A stretch of DNA of 64,000 bases, taken from Anolis sagrei (taxonomy: Eukaryota > Chordata > Lepidosauria > Squamata > Anolidae). Under the pieces are notes generated by a model. That model ran no database searches and had not been told where the DNA came from. It worked only from the letters and a program-made list of their open reading frames with translations. Each line of letters opens with the position of its first letter. Position 1 is the first letter of the stretch. Below are positions 21,291 through 31,833 of the stretch, in pieces. Made by a program: the position numbers and the translations under genes. The stretch covers positions 168,938,822-169,002,821 of the forward strand of contig NC_090025.1 in NCBI RefSeq assembly GCF_037176765.1, given 5' to 3'.

Positions 21291-21546
21291 TTTTTTTGTC
21301 GTGTCAGGAGCATCCTGTTGTGAGAGAATTGGCCGTCTGCAAGGACGTTGCCCAGGGGACGCCGGATGATTTCTGATGTTTTTTATCATCCTTGTGGGAG
21401 GTTTCTCTCATGTCCCCGCACGAGGAGCTGGAGCTGATAGAGGGAGCTCATCCACCTCTCCCCAGATTCGAACCTACGACCTGTCGGTCTTCAGTCCTGC
21501 GGGCACAGGGCTTTAATTCACTGCGCCACCGGGGGCTCCAATCATA
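21291..21546 (-). mobile_element. tRNA-derived ACA-type SINE, second subfamily
   Basis: Read on the minus strand it starts GGAGCCCCCGGTGGCGCAGT, has CGACAGGTCGTAGGTTCG (B box) and ends CTCCTGACACGAC plus an A-run. It is flanked by TCAATAGAT (21282-21290 and 21547-21555). Confidence 0.9.
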
Positions 21547-21555
21547 TCAATAGAT

Positions 21556-23563
21556 GTACACCAGAGCTCCCTGGGCCCGTTTCCTGCTCACATTGATATG
21601 ATTGAGGCTATCTGTGAGAAAGAATTAGCACTCATGCCTCAAGCCAACTTCACCTATTGAGATGGACATCATCCCCAAATATTCATTGTGTACACAGGAC
21701 TAAATCAAATACACTAATCAGAGCCAACTCATTACATATTGCCGTACCACATTCCTTGGGGATCACATCCCTTTCAGAGAAGGACCATTAAACCGACAGA
21801 CACTTCAAATGACCCAATGACAGTTTATTGAATTTCCTGCCATATGAAGAGCCAATCAGCGAAGATGTCCAACAGAGTCCTGAGTTACTCAGGACATGGA
21901 TCCTAGCCAGACTGTTTTTCAACCAATCAGGAGCTGGTGCGGGCTTCTTGAATAGCTGTTAAATGAAATAAAAATGCTCTGTAGTCACAATTATGGCATG
22001 TCCATATTTTGGAGTGCTTTTTCAGCTGTCATCCTCTATGGCCATTGAAAATAAACTTCTGGTTTTGTCTTGTACCCTGTGTCCCATTTGGCCTTCTGGA
22101 AAGCAAGACATGGCAGGTTTCTGAACTTGCGATTCTTGTGGTAGCTGAAATCGCTCAGCAAGGATGTACCATGAGAGATAGCGATGTAGGGCCAACAATG
22201 CTTCTGTGTTACATAAGAGTAACACATTAAAAGTGGTAGGGTAAATACCAAACCATATTAAGCAAGTTATTCATGTGATTTCATTCACTTTTTATCCCTA
22301 CTTCATAGAACACCATTACTTTGCCAAATATTAAGACAGGCACCTGCAAGTTGTTTGTTTATTTGGACTTTGGCAACACGTATAGAAAAGGAAATCATGC
22401 AGCCAGATGTTTCTCAATGTTCCTCACCATTAACTATTCTAAGGCTGCTGGTATATATTTTAGATATCACCTACCAGGTCAATGAGATAGCAAAGGACTT
22501 CAGTTTGCTTCAAAGGTTTAGGGGACAAAATAAAGACATTACCTCTCAAATAAGAAATCTGCCCCCATGAAAATTTCTTTCTTTCCTGAAATTCTTAGTG
22601 TTGCAATAACTTAAAACTTAAGTCCAATATATAATAATATAATTTAGCCATGCAAAGAAAAGGACAGACAAAGTTATCATGGGAATAGGAACACAGTTCA
22701 TATGTGTTATAAGTGTGGTTCTTCATTGTATAACTTCCAGCAATGATTAGAAATTTGGGAACTAAAGGAAGATTTAGTTGTGGGTGAACTTCTTGCTCTC
22801 TTTATAACAATGTTCCTGTATTGCTTCTTCTTCTTTGATTGATAATGTGTACATTAACATACACATGCAGTCACCAAACTAGTCACTATAATTACATTTT
22901 AATCCATAAAGGTGATTTGTAATTACTTAACATTGTACAAAGAATAGAATTGAAATGAACTGTGTTCCTTTACTCGAGCTTTTTCCAAACGGGTACTTCT
23001 ATCATTCTGACTGGAATGATGGGAGCTGTAGTCTGTTATCTGAAGGACACCAACAAGGGAAAGGAATACAATGAACCCAAAATGAAATTATGACTAAACA
23101 CAAATTAATACACAAACAGCAGCTGATTCCAAAAGCAGCATAATGAGGATTCTGTTGTTTTTAAATGGATGTTCACAATCCGTTAAGGTGTAATCTCATT
23201 CAATTTCACTGTATTTTGAAAGGGGAAACTGAATACCTCTACATATGTTCTAATCTAATAACATTTTATATGCTAATACTCCAATATGAAGACAGTGTGC
23301 TGTGATTCAATCAAACTTTGATGAACCGAAAAGTGGCTCACAATTCAATGCATCTCTCATTGAAATTAAGAGTTGCTTTTCAAATTCCATTGATATCTGT
23401 GATGTTTAAACACAACTAATTTTATCAGCATCCAGAGCAATACTCGTACCCAAGGAGAACATTTTATGGATCTTTTAAAAGCAATTACAGTATGCTTTGC
23501 CTACTGAACCCAACATACATTGATATCCTAATGTGAAACTGAAGAAATGAGGAATCATCTGAA
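21556..23563. other. ASCL4 3' side, no further gene seen
   Basis: AT-rich. Two CCAAT motifs near 21852 and 21933 and an AATAAA near 21966 give it a weak regulatory look, but nothing is convincing. Confidence 0.4.
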
Positions 23564-23569
23564 TTTATT
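23564..23569 (-). terminator. ASCL4: Candidate ASCL4 poly(A) signal
   Basis: TTTATT on the plus strand reads AATAAA on the minus strand about 350 bp after the ASCL4 stop. It is the only canonical hexamer I saw in that interval. Confidence 0.45.
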
Positions 23570-23922
23570 GTCCTCTTCTGAATAGACCAAACAAACAAAT
23601 CAAAGATTGCAACAATTAATGACCATGTTATATATTTTTAAAAACTATTCCAACCCTAAAACACACACATACACAATAAGACCATAAATAAACAAAAATG
23701 TTAGGAGCAATGTTGTTGTCTCCTTACACAAGCATCTGAAGTTTTGCCCAGAATGAAACAGATGGTACAACTGAGATACCTTTCTCGTCCCTTTGCTGGG
23801 AACTGAATTAGTTCTTGCAGGAAAAGCTGTGCCAATGTAGAAATCATGTAGTTCTTTGAGATACTAAGAAAGAGAGATGCAATCTTGAATTTGTAGGTTT
23901 TTGAAGAAGTTCCTGAAGTTTC

Positions 23923-24486
23923 TTAACTGCATACTTCTTCAAACTCACTGTAAGGGGATGAAGCTATTGAGGTCTTAGATTCCCCATCACTGTTGCATTC
24001 CCTTCTTAAGCTCAGACCAGGTGCCCCTGTTGCTGCTTCTGTTGCTGCCGGAATAGCAGGTTTCGTGTTTGTCTCTAAAGGATGGTAGTCCAGCAAGCTC
24101 TGGAGGTGTTTGATATAAGTGATGGCAGCCCGCAAGGTCTCAACTTTGCTGAGGCGCTTATCCGCAAGCTCCTTGGGGAGGTGGTCTCGGAGACGCGCAT
24201 AGCCCTCGTTCACACAACGGACCCGCTGCCTCTCCCTCTCGTTCCTTTTCCGAATGAAGGCCGGCTCAAAGGAGTAGTCATAGACCCCTACGTAGCTGGA
24301 GAAGGGCAGGTAGGAGAACCGTCCTGAATATCCGTGGTAGGCTTGGTGGTCCCAATACGGAGGTTCAAAGTGGAAAGGAATGCCAAAAGGTTCTTGGAGA
24401 GGTAAGCAGTGAGGACTGGTGACATGGGATGCTGGTCCTGGGAATGCGATTCTATTCAAAAGGGCATCATCTTTATTGCTTCCCAT
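23923..24486 (-). CDS. ASCL4: ASCL4, achaete-scute family bHLH transcription factor
   Basis: ASCL4 is a class II bHLH factor that pairs with E-proteins on E-boxes. Human expression is mainly in skin and fetal tissue. The single uninterrupted exon gives 187 aa. The bHLH spans about residues 77-132: basic RKRNERERQRVRCVNEGYAR, then loop and helix 2 with LADKRLSKVETLRAA and YIKHLQSLL. The flanking FEPAFIRKRN and the C-terminal ECNSDGESK and EFEE match ASCL4 rather than ASCL3 or ASCL5. I start at the ATG at 24486 (A at -3, G at +4). An upstream in-frame ATG at 24501 has a weak context and would add five residues. The N-terminal half is fast-evolving. The nearest genes are RTCB and PRDM4, both on the opposite strand. 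Confidence 0.95.
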   Translation of the reverse strand: MGSNKDDALLNRIAFPGPASHVTSPHCLPLQEPFGIPFHFEPPYWDHQAYHGYSGRFSYLPFSSYVGVYDYSFEPAFIRKRNERERQRVRCVNEGYARLRDHLPKELADKRLSKVETLRAAITYIKHLQSLLDYHPLETNTKPAIPAATEAATGAPGLSLRRECNSDGESKTSIASSPYSEFEEVCS

Positions 24487-24504
24487 TATGAAGCAGTGCA
24501 TCAA

Positions 24505-25990
24505 TCACTTCTATGGCTCTTCAGTCCATCAATGGAAAAAGCAGATGGACCAGAAGCTCCACTTCATACAATATTCTCCATTTTTCTGATCATCGGAGCT
24601 GTAGGTATAAAAAACGACGATTCTAGTGTTCCATTCTGTCTAAATGCCAGCTCTGCTCCTGGATCTGTGATTACAGAGGCAGGATGCCTTTTAATTTATA
24701 AGCATTCTGCTAGGACCATCACTCCGCACGTTAAACCCAGGTTTCTCTCTGATCTTCATATTTCAAAAAGATAATGAGAGGGTTCCTGTGTTTCTTTTCT
24801 CTTAGCTTGGATGTGTGACTATAGAGATAAAACCAAACATAAATAATCTTCCAGGCTGTAAACACTCCTCAGGTATTGTAATCCATAGTGCCCTTTGATA
24901 TTACCTGCCTGCCAAAGGATGGGTAATTTTTTTAAAAAAAAAGTTTACAGGCAACTGCCAAGTGTTGCCAGAGCTCCTCCTCCAGAACCAGGATCTCCTG
25001 TCAGCTTTGAAAAAAAGACGAAAATTAGCCAAGAGCTTCCTCTCCCCAAATCCAAAGGGCAAGGGCTGCCTTTGTTGCTTCTACTGTTCAAAAGTAACCA
25101 GAATCATATGAAAGTTTGCAGACTTATGCCAGATCTGCCCTAGTTTCTAAAGTTGGGAGTTAAACATCAAGAATACATAATATCAAGGGAAATAGTGCTC
25201 CCTTGTGGTTATTGACTATGGCAGGTTGCTCATCAGGCAAGCATAAATGATAACAGTTATAACAGTACATTTTTGCCACAACAAAAAAGTCATTTTGATC
25301 AGGGATATTTCTGTATTTGACTGCTTAAAGATTTTTAAAAGTGCACATTAGAGCATGTGGTTCTTACAAAGTTTCCCCCATCCATGTGTTGTTGCTGTTG
25401 TGTGCCTTCAAGTTTTTCCAACATCTGCTGGAAGTTGATAATAGAGACAGGCTGAAGGACCTAAAAATTCCTATAGAAAACATCTCTAAGTAGGAATCTC
25501 TAGGTCCTCTAGTACAATCCAGCAGAAGTTGGCTATAGAGTCACGCTGGAGAGACTAGATATTTCTAGAGAGGATATAGTAAAAAAATAATCGTAATTTT
25601 TGTGGTTTTTCACTTTTGCAGGAGAACTTTACTTTGTCTTTAACCTCAGCATATGTGGAAAACTGAGTATATTCCCATTAATTTTCAGCAGCAGAAGAAG
25701 CTTTGGAGACCCAATACAAGACCTCTTTGAGAAGAAACCCAAGGAAGTCTCAACATCAACCAGGATAACTTCCTACATTAGTATCCATTATCGTTGCTAC
25801 TCCTCTACTTCTGGACATCCACACTGATCAAGCAGTACATAGAGGAGGATGCAAAGGGAATTAAACCCTGTCTACACTACTATTCATGCCAATAGTAGAA
25901 CATGAAACCCTGGAGTAATTATGACTGGATACATAGGTTGGAAAAAACCTCAGTGTGTAAACCAATAACACAATAGCTTGTTACGGTAGA
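24505..25990. other. ASCL4 upstream region
   Basis: This presumably contains the ASCL4 promoter, but there is no obvious TATA box or CpG island. A diverged SINE-like piece (TTGTGTGCCTTCAAG) lies near 25400. No other gene is supported. Confidence 0.4.
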
Positions 25991-25991
25991 C

Positions 25992-26212
25992 TCTAAGCCC
26001 CCTTCCACACATCTGAATAAAATCCCACATTATCTGCTTTGAACTTGGATATATGGCAGTGTGGACTTGGGTCCCTTCCACACAGCCGCATAAAATCAAC
26101 ACTGAACTGGATTACATGGCAATGTGGATGCAGATAACCCACTTCAAAGCAGATATTGTGGATTATCTGCCTTGATATTCTGGGTTATATGGCTGTGTGG
26201 AAGGGTCCTCAG
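25992..26212. mobile_element. MITE with 'cttccacaca' ends, apparently two joined units
   Basis: The left end CCCCTTCCACACATC and the right end GCTGTGTGGAAGGGTCC are inverted. An internal TCCCTTCCACACAGCC suggests a second left end. The core carries AGATAATCC-type palindromic modules. Confidence 0.7.
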
Positions 26213-26999
26213 TTAACTGGAACTCAAACACTCATAACTCTCAACAAATGGGGGAGGGGGGTCAAAGGAATGATACTTTAAATTTAAAAAGGTGATTTTG
26301 AAAAGGCATGCACTCTGCATGTTATCAGAAGTCCCCTTCCGACCCAGGAGGATGAAACGGAAGAAACACACCAACAAGTTGAATCTCTCTGAAGATTAGC
26401 TTTTTTTATTATTTTTTCTATGGCCCTGGGCTACTTTGGGAGTGGGAGGGTGCCCTCACCTTGCACTTATTTTTATATACTACCAATGTAATAACTTGCA
26501 AGCCAATCTAATAACTTTTACAAATAATTGTAAGCCGCTTTGAGTCCCCTTCGGGGGTGAGAAGGGTGGCAAACTGCATTAAATCTACAGTGTAGATGCC
26601 CCCTTCCTGGTATGAAAAGTATGTTCTCTGCATAAAGAAGGAAAACGAACAAAACACCTCTGCAGTGTCACATAGACGCAATAAGAGTAACGTTTTCTAA
26701 ACGATGATGAACTGTAAAAGGGATCTGATGGCCTCCCTGCTGAAATGGAACACATCCTTTGAGCCGTGAAAGTGTTTTGATTTTACTTGCTTTCTCTTGA
26801 GAACAAAGGTGTAGGCAGTCAAGTGCCTGCAAGTCTCTTCCTGCAAAGGCAACTCTCGTCTGGAACTTTGTTTTGAATCTACAACAAAATTTGATCTGAT
26901 TTCAAAGCACAGGTTTCCAGCATTTTGGGGGAAAATACATTTAAAGTCTTGGTGAAATTCAAGTGGCCTATATGAGAACAAGGTGAACCCTGACTGGAT
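26213..26999. other. Intergenic with a LINE tail
   Basis: The interval 26500-26575 (TTGTAAGCCGCTTTGAGTCC, then GGTGAGAAGGGTGGC) is an L2-like 3' module on the plus strand. No gene was seen. Confidence 0.5.
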
Positions 27000-27235
27000 C
27001 TACTAGGGATCACATACATTGCCAAATTAATGCAGTTTGATACCACTCTTAACTCCCATGGCTCAATGCTATGGAAACCTGGAAGTTGTAGTTCCACAAG
27101 GTCTTTAGCCTTTTCTACCAAAAAAACACTGGTGCCTCGCCAAACTGCAGCTCCCATGATTCCATAGCATTGAGCCATGGCAGTTAAAGGGGTGTCAAAC
27201 TGCGTTAATTCCACAGTGTAGAGGCAGCATAGGTA
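27000..27235. mobile_element. MITE with 'atagcattgagcca' core
   Basis: Mirrored halves: CCATGGCTCAATGCTATGG on the left and CCATAGCATTGAGCCATGG on the right. The ends are related to those at 11511-11711. Confidence 0.75.
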
Positions 27236-27859
27236 AAAAAAGTAAATAATGCAAAACATCAATAGCAATGCTTCTAATCGTCTGATGTTTTAAATAATGT
27301 CAATTAATAGACAGAGTGAGCCAAATATCAGATCTTACGTTTTAATTATGGGGGTTTTTTTGGGTGAATTTGACAAGACTGTACACGTAACATAATGTAA
27401 TTTTATTTCCTCTGTACATGATGCTATGGTATTGAAAATTAAAAGCAAAAAAATAAGGCATTAAATATTGAAAACCCCTTTTTGTAATTTTGGTCCACCC
27501 TGTCCTTTTTAATTTTAATTTGCACATTATAGCCTTCATGTTACATAATGTCCATTCCCAAATATAGTTATTAAATGTTACTTATGCAATTTTAATGCCC
27601 TCTAAAATTTAGAGGGCAAATTCAAGAAAACTTGCTATTCCTTAATATGGGAAATCATTTTTTTGCTATTTTTTTTGCTATTTTTAATCAATTTTTATTT
27701 GCACATGTTTTATGTTACACAATCTCCCTCTTGTCATATACAGATCACATCAATTTTTTACATATATTTGTATTATTCTGAGTTTCTTTGGAGAGAGGGG
27801 GCTGGTTAAAAATAAAGACTATGATGATTCTATTTTTACAAACAAAAGGTTACACATAA

Positions 27860-27901
<42 letters not shown>

Positions 27902-28030
27902 GAATATTTGCTATCTGTAATGGACCCATATGACACTCTGGCACTTTAGTTGTGAATTGATGGCAGCTAGTTTGAACTATAGATGGTCTGAATTTTTAAA
28001 TTGTGTATTTTATTTTATTTTCTGTGTTGA
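27236..28030. other. Intergenic, no gene seen
   Basis: AT-rich, with the (ATT)n array at 27859-27902. The CACCCTGTCC and TTGACAAGACTG parts look repeat-like, but the family is unknown. Confidence 0.4.
27859..27902. repeat. (ATT)n microsatellite
   Basis: About fourteen ATT units. The poly-Tyr frame over it is meaningless. Confidence 0.9.
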
Positions 28031-28154
28031 TAGAGGTTGCTTTCTAACTTTATTTGCGATGTTGTTTTATATTCAAGTATTGGTTATGTTATACTGCGCC
28101 TGGAGTGCCTTGTAAGCTGCTCTGAGTCTTTTTTGGGAGATGGTGGTGGGATAT
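28030..28154 (+). mobile_element. L2-like LINE tail split by BovB
   Basis: The module CCTTGTAAGCTGCTCTGAGT then GGGATAT is interrupted at 28154 and resumes at 29124 as GATATAAATAATGC with an (ATT)n tail. BovB therefore landed in an existing LINE 3' end. Confidence 0.75.
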
Positions 28155-29123
28155 TGTTATTGTTGTTTATTCGTTCAGTCACTTCCGACTCTTTGTGACC
28201 GCATGGACCAGCCCACGCCAGAGCTCCCTGTCGGCCATCACCACCCCCAGCTCCTTCAAGGTCAATCCAGTCATTTCAAGGATACCATCCATCCATCTTG
28301 CCCTTGGTCGGCCCTCTTCCTTTTTCCTTCCATTTTCCCCATCATCATTGTCTTCTCCAAGTTTCCTGTCTTCTTATTATGTGGCCAAAATACTTCATCT
28401 TTGCCTCTAATATCCTTCCCTCCAATGAGCAGTCGAGCTTTATTTCTTGAAGTATGAACTGGTTGGATCTTCTCGCAGTCCAAGGCACTCTCAGAATTTT
28501 CCTCCAGCACCACAGTTCAAAAGCATCTTATCTTCCTTCGCTCAGCCTTCCTTATGGTCCAGCTCTCACATTCATAGATTACTACAGGGAATACCATTGT
28601 TTTAATTACATGGATTTTGGTTGCCAGTGTGATGTCTCACCATTGCTTTAACTATGCGGATCTTCATTGCCAGTGTGATGTCTCTACTCTTCACTATTGT
28701 ATCAAGATTGGTCATGCTCTCCTCCCAAGAAGCAAACATCTTCTGATTTCCTGGCAGCAGTCTGCATCTGCAGTAATCTTCGTGTCTGGAAATACAAAGT
28801 CTGTCACTGCCTCAGTCTGGCTGCCATAATCTTGGTTATTTTGATGTTTAACTGCAACCCAGCTTTTGCACTTTCTCCTTCCACTTTGGTTAGAAGGCTC
28901 GTCAGCTCCTTGCGTTCCGCCATCAAAGTGGTGTCATCTGCATATCTAAGGTTGTTAAGGTTTCTTCCAGCAATTTTAACCCCAGCCTTGCATTCCTCAA
29001 GCCTTGCACATCACATGATGTGTTCTGCATACAAGTGGAATAGGTTGGGGGAGAGTATACAACCCTGCCGTACGCCTTTCCCAATCTTGGACCAGTCTGT
29101 TGTTCCATGGACAGTTATACTTG
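28155..29123 (-). mobile_element. BovB (RTE clade) LINE, 3' half
   Basis: On the minus strand the reverse-transcriptase signature reads GKGVRQGCILSPNLF, then NLRYADDTT (YADD at 28944-28933), followed by the BovB C-terminal region. The plus strand carries the known antisense text (GACCGCATGGACCAGCCCA, CAAGGCACTCTCAGA). The short flanking repeat GATAT (28150-28154 and 29124-29128) fits a target-site duplication. It is 5'-truncated, and at least one in-frame stop shows it is dead. BovB is the textbook case of horizontal transfer among squamates, ruminants and other hosts. Confidence 0.93.
28597..28684. repeat. Tandem duplication of about 45 bp inside BovB
   Basis: Two consecutive units end in TTGCCAGTGTGATGTCTC (first unit near 28597-28639, second near 28643-28684). 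They differ at several positions, so the duplication is older than the other local duplications in the window. Confidence 0.75.
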
Positions 29124-29128
29124 ATATA

Positions 29129-29136
29129 AATAATGC

Positions 29137-29179
<43 letters not shown>

Positions 29180-29180
29180 C
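29129..29180. repeat. LINE tail and (ATT)n microsatellite
   Basis: The continuation of the split LINE tail, grown into about thirteen ATT units. Confidence 0.85.
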
Positions 29181-29344
29181 ATATATGGAAAAAAATTTAA
29201 AATGACATAAAGCCTCTCTTTTTACTCCTCTTACTGCAGAGTGTCTTTTAGTTTGATAGGACTGAAATCACAATTTAGGACTGGAATCGGAATTTAATTT
29301 TAAAAGATTTTGAGAAATGTAAGTGAAACTTTCCATATTGCAGC

Positions 29345-30205
29345 AATAATAACTAGCTGCCCCCTGCCACGCGTTGCTGTGGGCCAGTCTGTTGATCTAG
29401 AAAATAAAGGAATGAGAAATTGTTGGTTTCTAATATATGTAATTTCTTTCTGCTTGTGGGTAAACAGTATTTCTTGATGTTTCTTTGTCAGTGTGGATGT
29501 GGAGAGTGTCTGGTTTGCCCACCCTGGAACATGCAACATATCATTGTCCTTCTTTAAGGGTCCCTTTCAAATCAATACTATATCTGTGTGTGAATCATAT
29601 CTATCTATCTCTATCTATGGCTGGAGGACTTTGATTACGTTTTCTTGCCCTGATGAAGGGAGTTCGATTGGATGGCCTTAAGTATTTTCTGTTGGTCATG
29701 GGGGTTCTGAGTGGGAAGTTTGCCCCGATTCTGTCATTTGTGGGGTTCAGAATGCTCTTTGATTGTATGTGAACTGTGAATCCCAGTGCCTACAACTCCT
29801 AAATGCCAAGGTCTATTTCCCTAAATGCTATCTGTGTTCATATTTGGGCGTATTGAGTGCTTGTGCCAAGTTTGGTCCAGATCCATCATTGTTTTGAGTC
29901 CACAGTGCTCTCTGGATGTAGGTGAACTGCAACTCAAGGACAATGCCCACCAAACCCTTCCAGTGTTTTCTGTTGGTCATGGGAGTTCTGTGTGCCAAGT
30001 TTGGTTTGATTCCATCATTGGTGGAGTTCAGAATGCTCTTTGACATCCCAACAACTACAACTCCCAAATGACAAAATCACAATTTTTTGAGTGATGGTCA
30101 CTCCTTGTGTAGTGAGATGTTTTGTTGCCAAATTTGGAGTAATTTCGTTCATTGGTTCTTTTGTTTTTAAGGAACTCATTATGCACAGAGCATTTATATA
30201 TATAT
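29345..30205. mobile_element. Composite interspersed repeat, class uncertain
   Basis: It starts ATAACTAGCTGCCCCCTGCC and ends TTTATATATATAGAT. Its middle (about 29683-30075) is nearly the same as the middle of the hAT elements at 18494 and 61320 (TTCTGTTGGTCATGG, GTTCAGAATGCTCTTTGA). The outer ends do not look like hAT ends. Confidence 0.55.
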
Positions 30206-30207
30206 AG

Positions 30208-30208
<1 letters not shown>

Positions 30209-30243
<35 letters not shown>
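30209..30243. repeat. (AAT)n microsatellite
   Basis: About twelve AAT units after the composite repeat. Confidence 0.9.
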
Positions 30244-30299
30244 TTTTTTACAAGATTAAGAACTGCGTTGTTAAAACACCTTTGCGAAAAGTTTTAAAA

Positions 30300-30925
30300 A
30301 AACTTTCTGGGAAGTGAAACAGCTTGGGCGGCGGAGGGAGGAGGGACAGTAGAGAGAACAGCGGCGATGATAGCGCTCGCGGAGAGGGGGGAAGGAGGGA
30401 AGTGGCGGGAAGAGCTGCGGCGGTGGTGTGCGCACGCGCGAGCGGGCGAGGAACAAGAGGAGGAGGAGGGGCTACTTCCGGGAGGGAGGAAGGAACAAAG
30501 CGGAAGCAGCCGCCTTTCTGAGCTTGAGCACTCTCCTCCCGCCTTTCTGTCTCTCTCTCTTGCTCAGAGGCTGCACTACCTCCCCTTCCGGAAGGGGGCG
30601 CCTTGATTTAACCTCTTGCTCCCCTCGTTGAGGCCGGTTACCACGGCAACGGCTGAGGCCTGCGCCTGGCCCATGAGCATGCGCTGGGCGAAGGCGGCGG
30701 AGGCCCCGAGGCCTGGCCTGAGGTGAGAGGGGAGAGGCAGGCGGGCTCCTGGGCGCTGGAGGGCGAGGCTGGGAGCAGCGGGACCAGATGAGGAGGAGGA
30801 GGAGGCGGCGGAGGAAGAAGAAGAAGAAGAGGAGGAGGAGGAAACCCTCATTGCTGCTGCTGCTGCCAGGCCCTTCCTAACCCCGGCCTCGCTGGGCAGA
30901 TGCATCACAGGTGAGAGGGCCGTGT
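30300..30925 (+). promoter_or_regulatory. PRDM4: CpG-rich promoter and 5' UTR of PRDM4
   Basis: An abrupt GC- and CpG-rich island sits in AT-rich surroundings immediately upstream of the first coding exon. It contains a perfect NRF1-type site, TGCGCACGCGCG (30429-30440), several ETS-like TTCCGG/CCGGAAG motifs (near 30476 and 30586) and no TATA box, as expected for a housekeeping-type promoter. The start site itself cannot be placed. Confidence 0.8.
30786..30860 (+). repeat. Purine-rich GAG/GAA trinucleotide tract, then (CTG)4
   Basis: An imperfect GAG, GCG, GAA and GAG array, then GCTGCTGCTGCTGCC, lies 40-110 bp before the PRDM4 start codon and probably within the 5' UTR. The antisense poly-Ser frame over it is not a gene. 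Confidence 0.8.
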
Positions 30926-31788
30926 CACACACGCCTAGAGCTGGAAGAAACCCCCAACAAAGCACCCCCGACAGATGGCCTTCCAGCCTCCAGAGAAGGA
31001 GACTCCACCACACTCTGAGGCCACTGTCTACTCCACTGTCGAACAGCTCTTACTGTCTTACCTTTCTCTTAACGTTTTCAGGCAGTGGGAGAACTTAGGC
31101 TCTTCAGGTGTTTTGTACGTTAACTCCCACAATTCCTGCTGTTAGGAATTGTGGGAGTTGAAGTCCAAAATACCTGGAGGGTCTAGGTTTCATAGAATCA
31201 AAGAGTTGGAAGAGAACTCAAGGGCCATACAGGCCAACTCCCTGCCAAGAAGCAGGAATATTGCATTCAAACCACCCCTGACAGATGGCTATCCAGCCTC
31301 TGTTTAAAAGCTTCCAAAGAAGGAGCCTCCACCACACTCCGGGGCAGAGAGTGTGGTGGAGGGACAGGGCCTTCTCTGTGGTTGCCCCCCGACTCTGGAA
31401 CACCCTCCCCAAAGACATTAGACTAGTATCCATGGTGGCAGTCTTTAGAAAAAACTTGAAGACCTGGCTATTCCGATGTGCCTTTCCGGAATAAGATAAC
31501 CCCCAGCACTATGTCCCAGAAGCACTTTATTAGAGTTTAAGACTCTCTGCACATTGCACTTGCCCAGAATCCCAACATATCACCTCTTACACCCAGCACT
31601 TTTTAACCTGTACCCATCACTGCCCCTGCCCTGGTTTTATTGCGTAATGGTGTAATGTTTGTTATTGCATATGTTTTTAATTTGCTTTGAATTGTATTGT
31701 TATTGTTTTGCTGTTGTTGTGTTGAGACCTTGGCCTTTGTAAGCCGCATTGAGTCCTTTGGGAGATGCTAGCGGGGTACAAATAAAGT

Positions 31789-31833
<45 letters not shown>

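Noticed and set aside
21840-21975. Two CCAAT boxes and an AATAAA as a promoter or LTR
   Set aside because: There are no defined ends, no duplication and no adjacent transcript. The motifs are short enough for chance.
24082-24774. Plus-strand frames over ASCL4
   Set aside because: They are antisense to a conserved bHLH gene and have no domains.
28697-29200. 167-codon plus-strand frame with a poly-Tyr end
   Set aside because: It is antisense to the BovB reverse transcriptase and ends in an ATT microsatellite.
30324-31013. Arg-, Glu- and Ser-rich frames in the CpG island
   Set aside because: They come from GC- and trinucleotide-rich promoter sequence. The first PRDM4 coding bases are in another frame at 30900.
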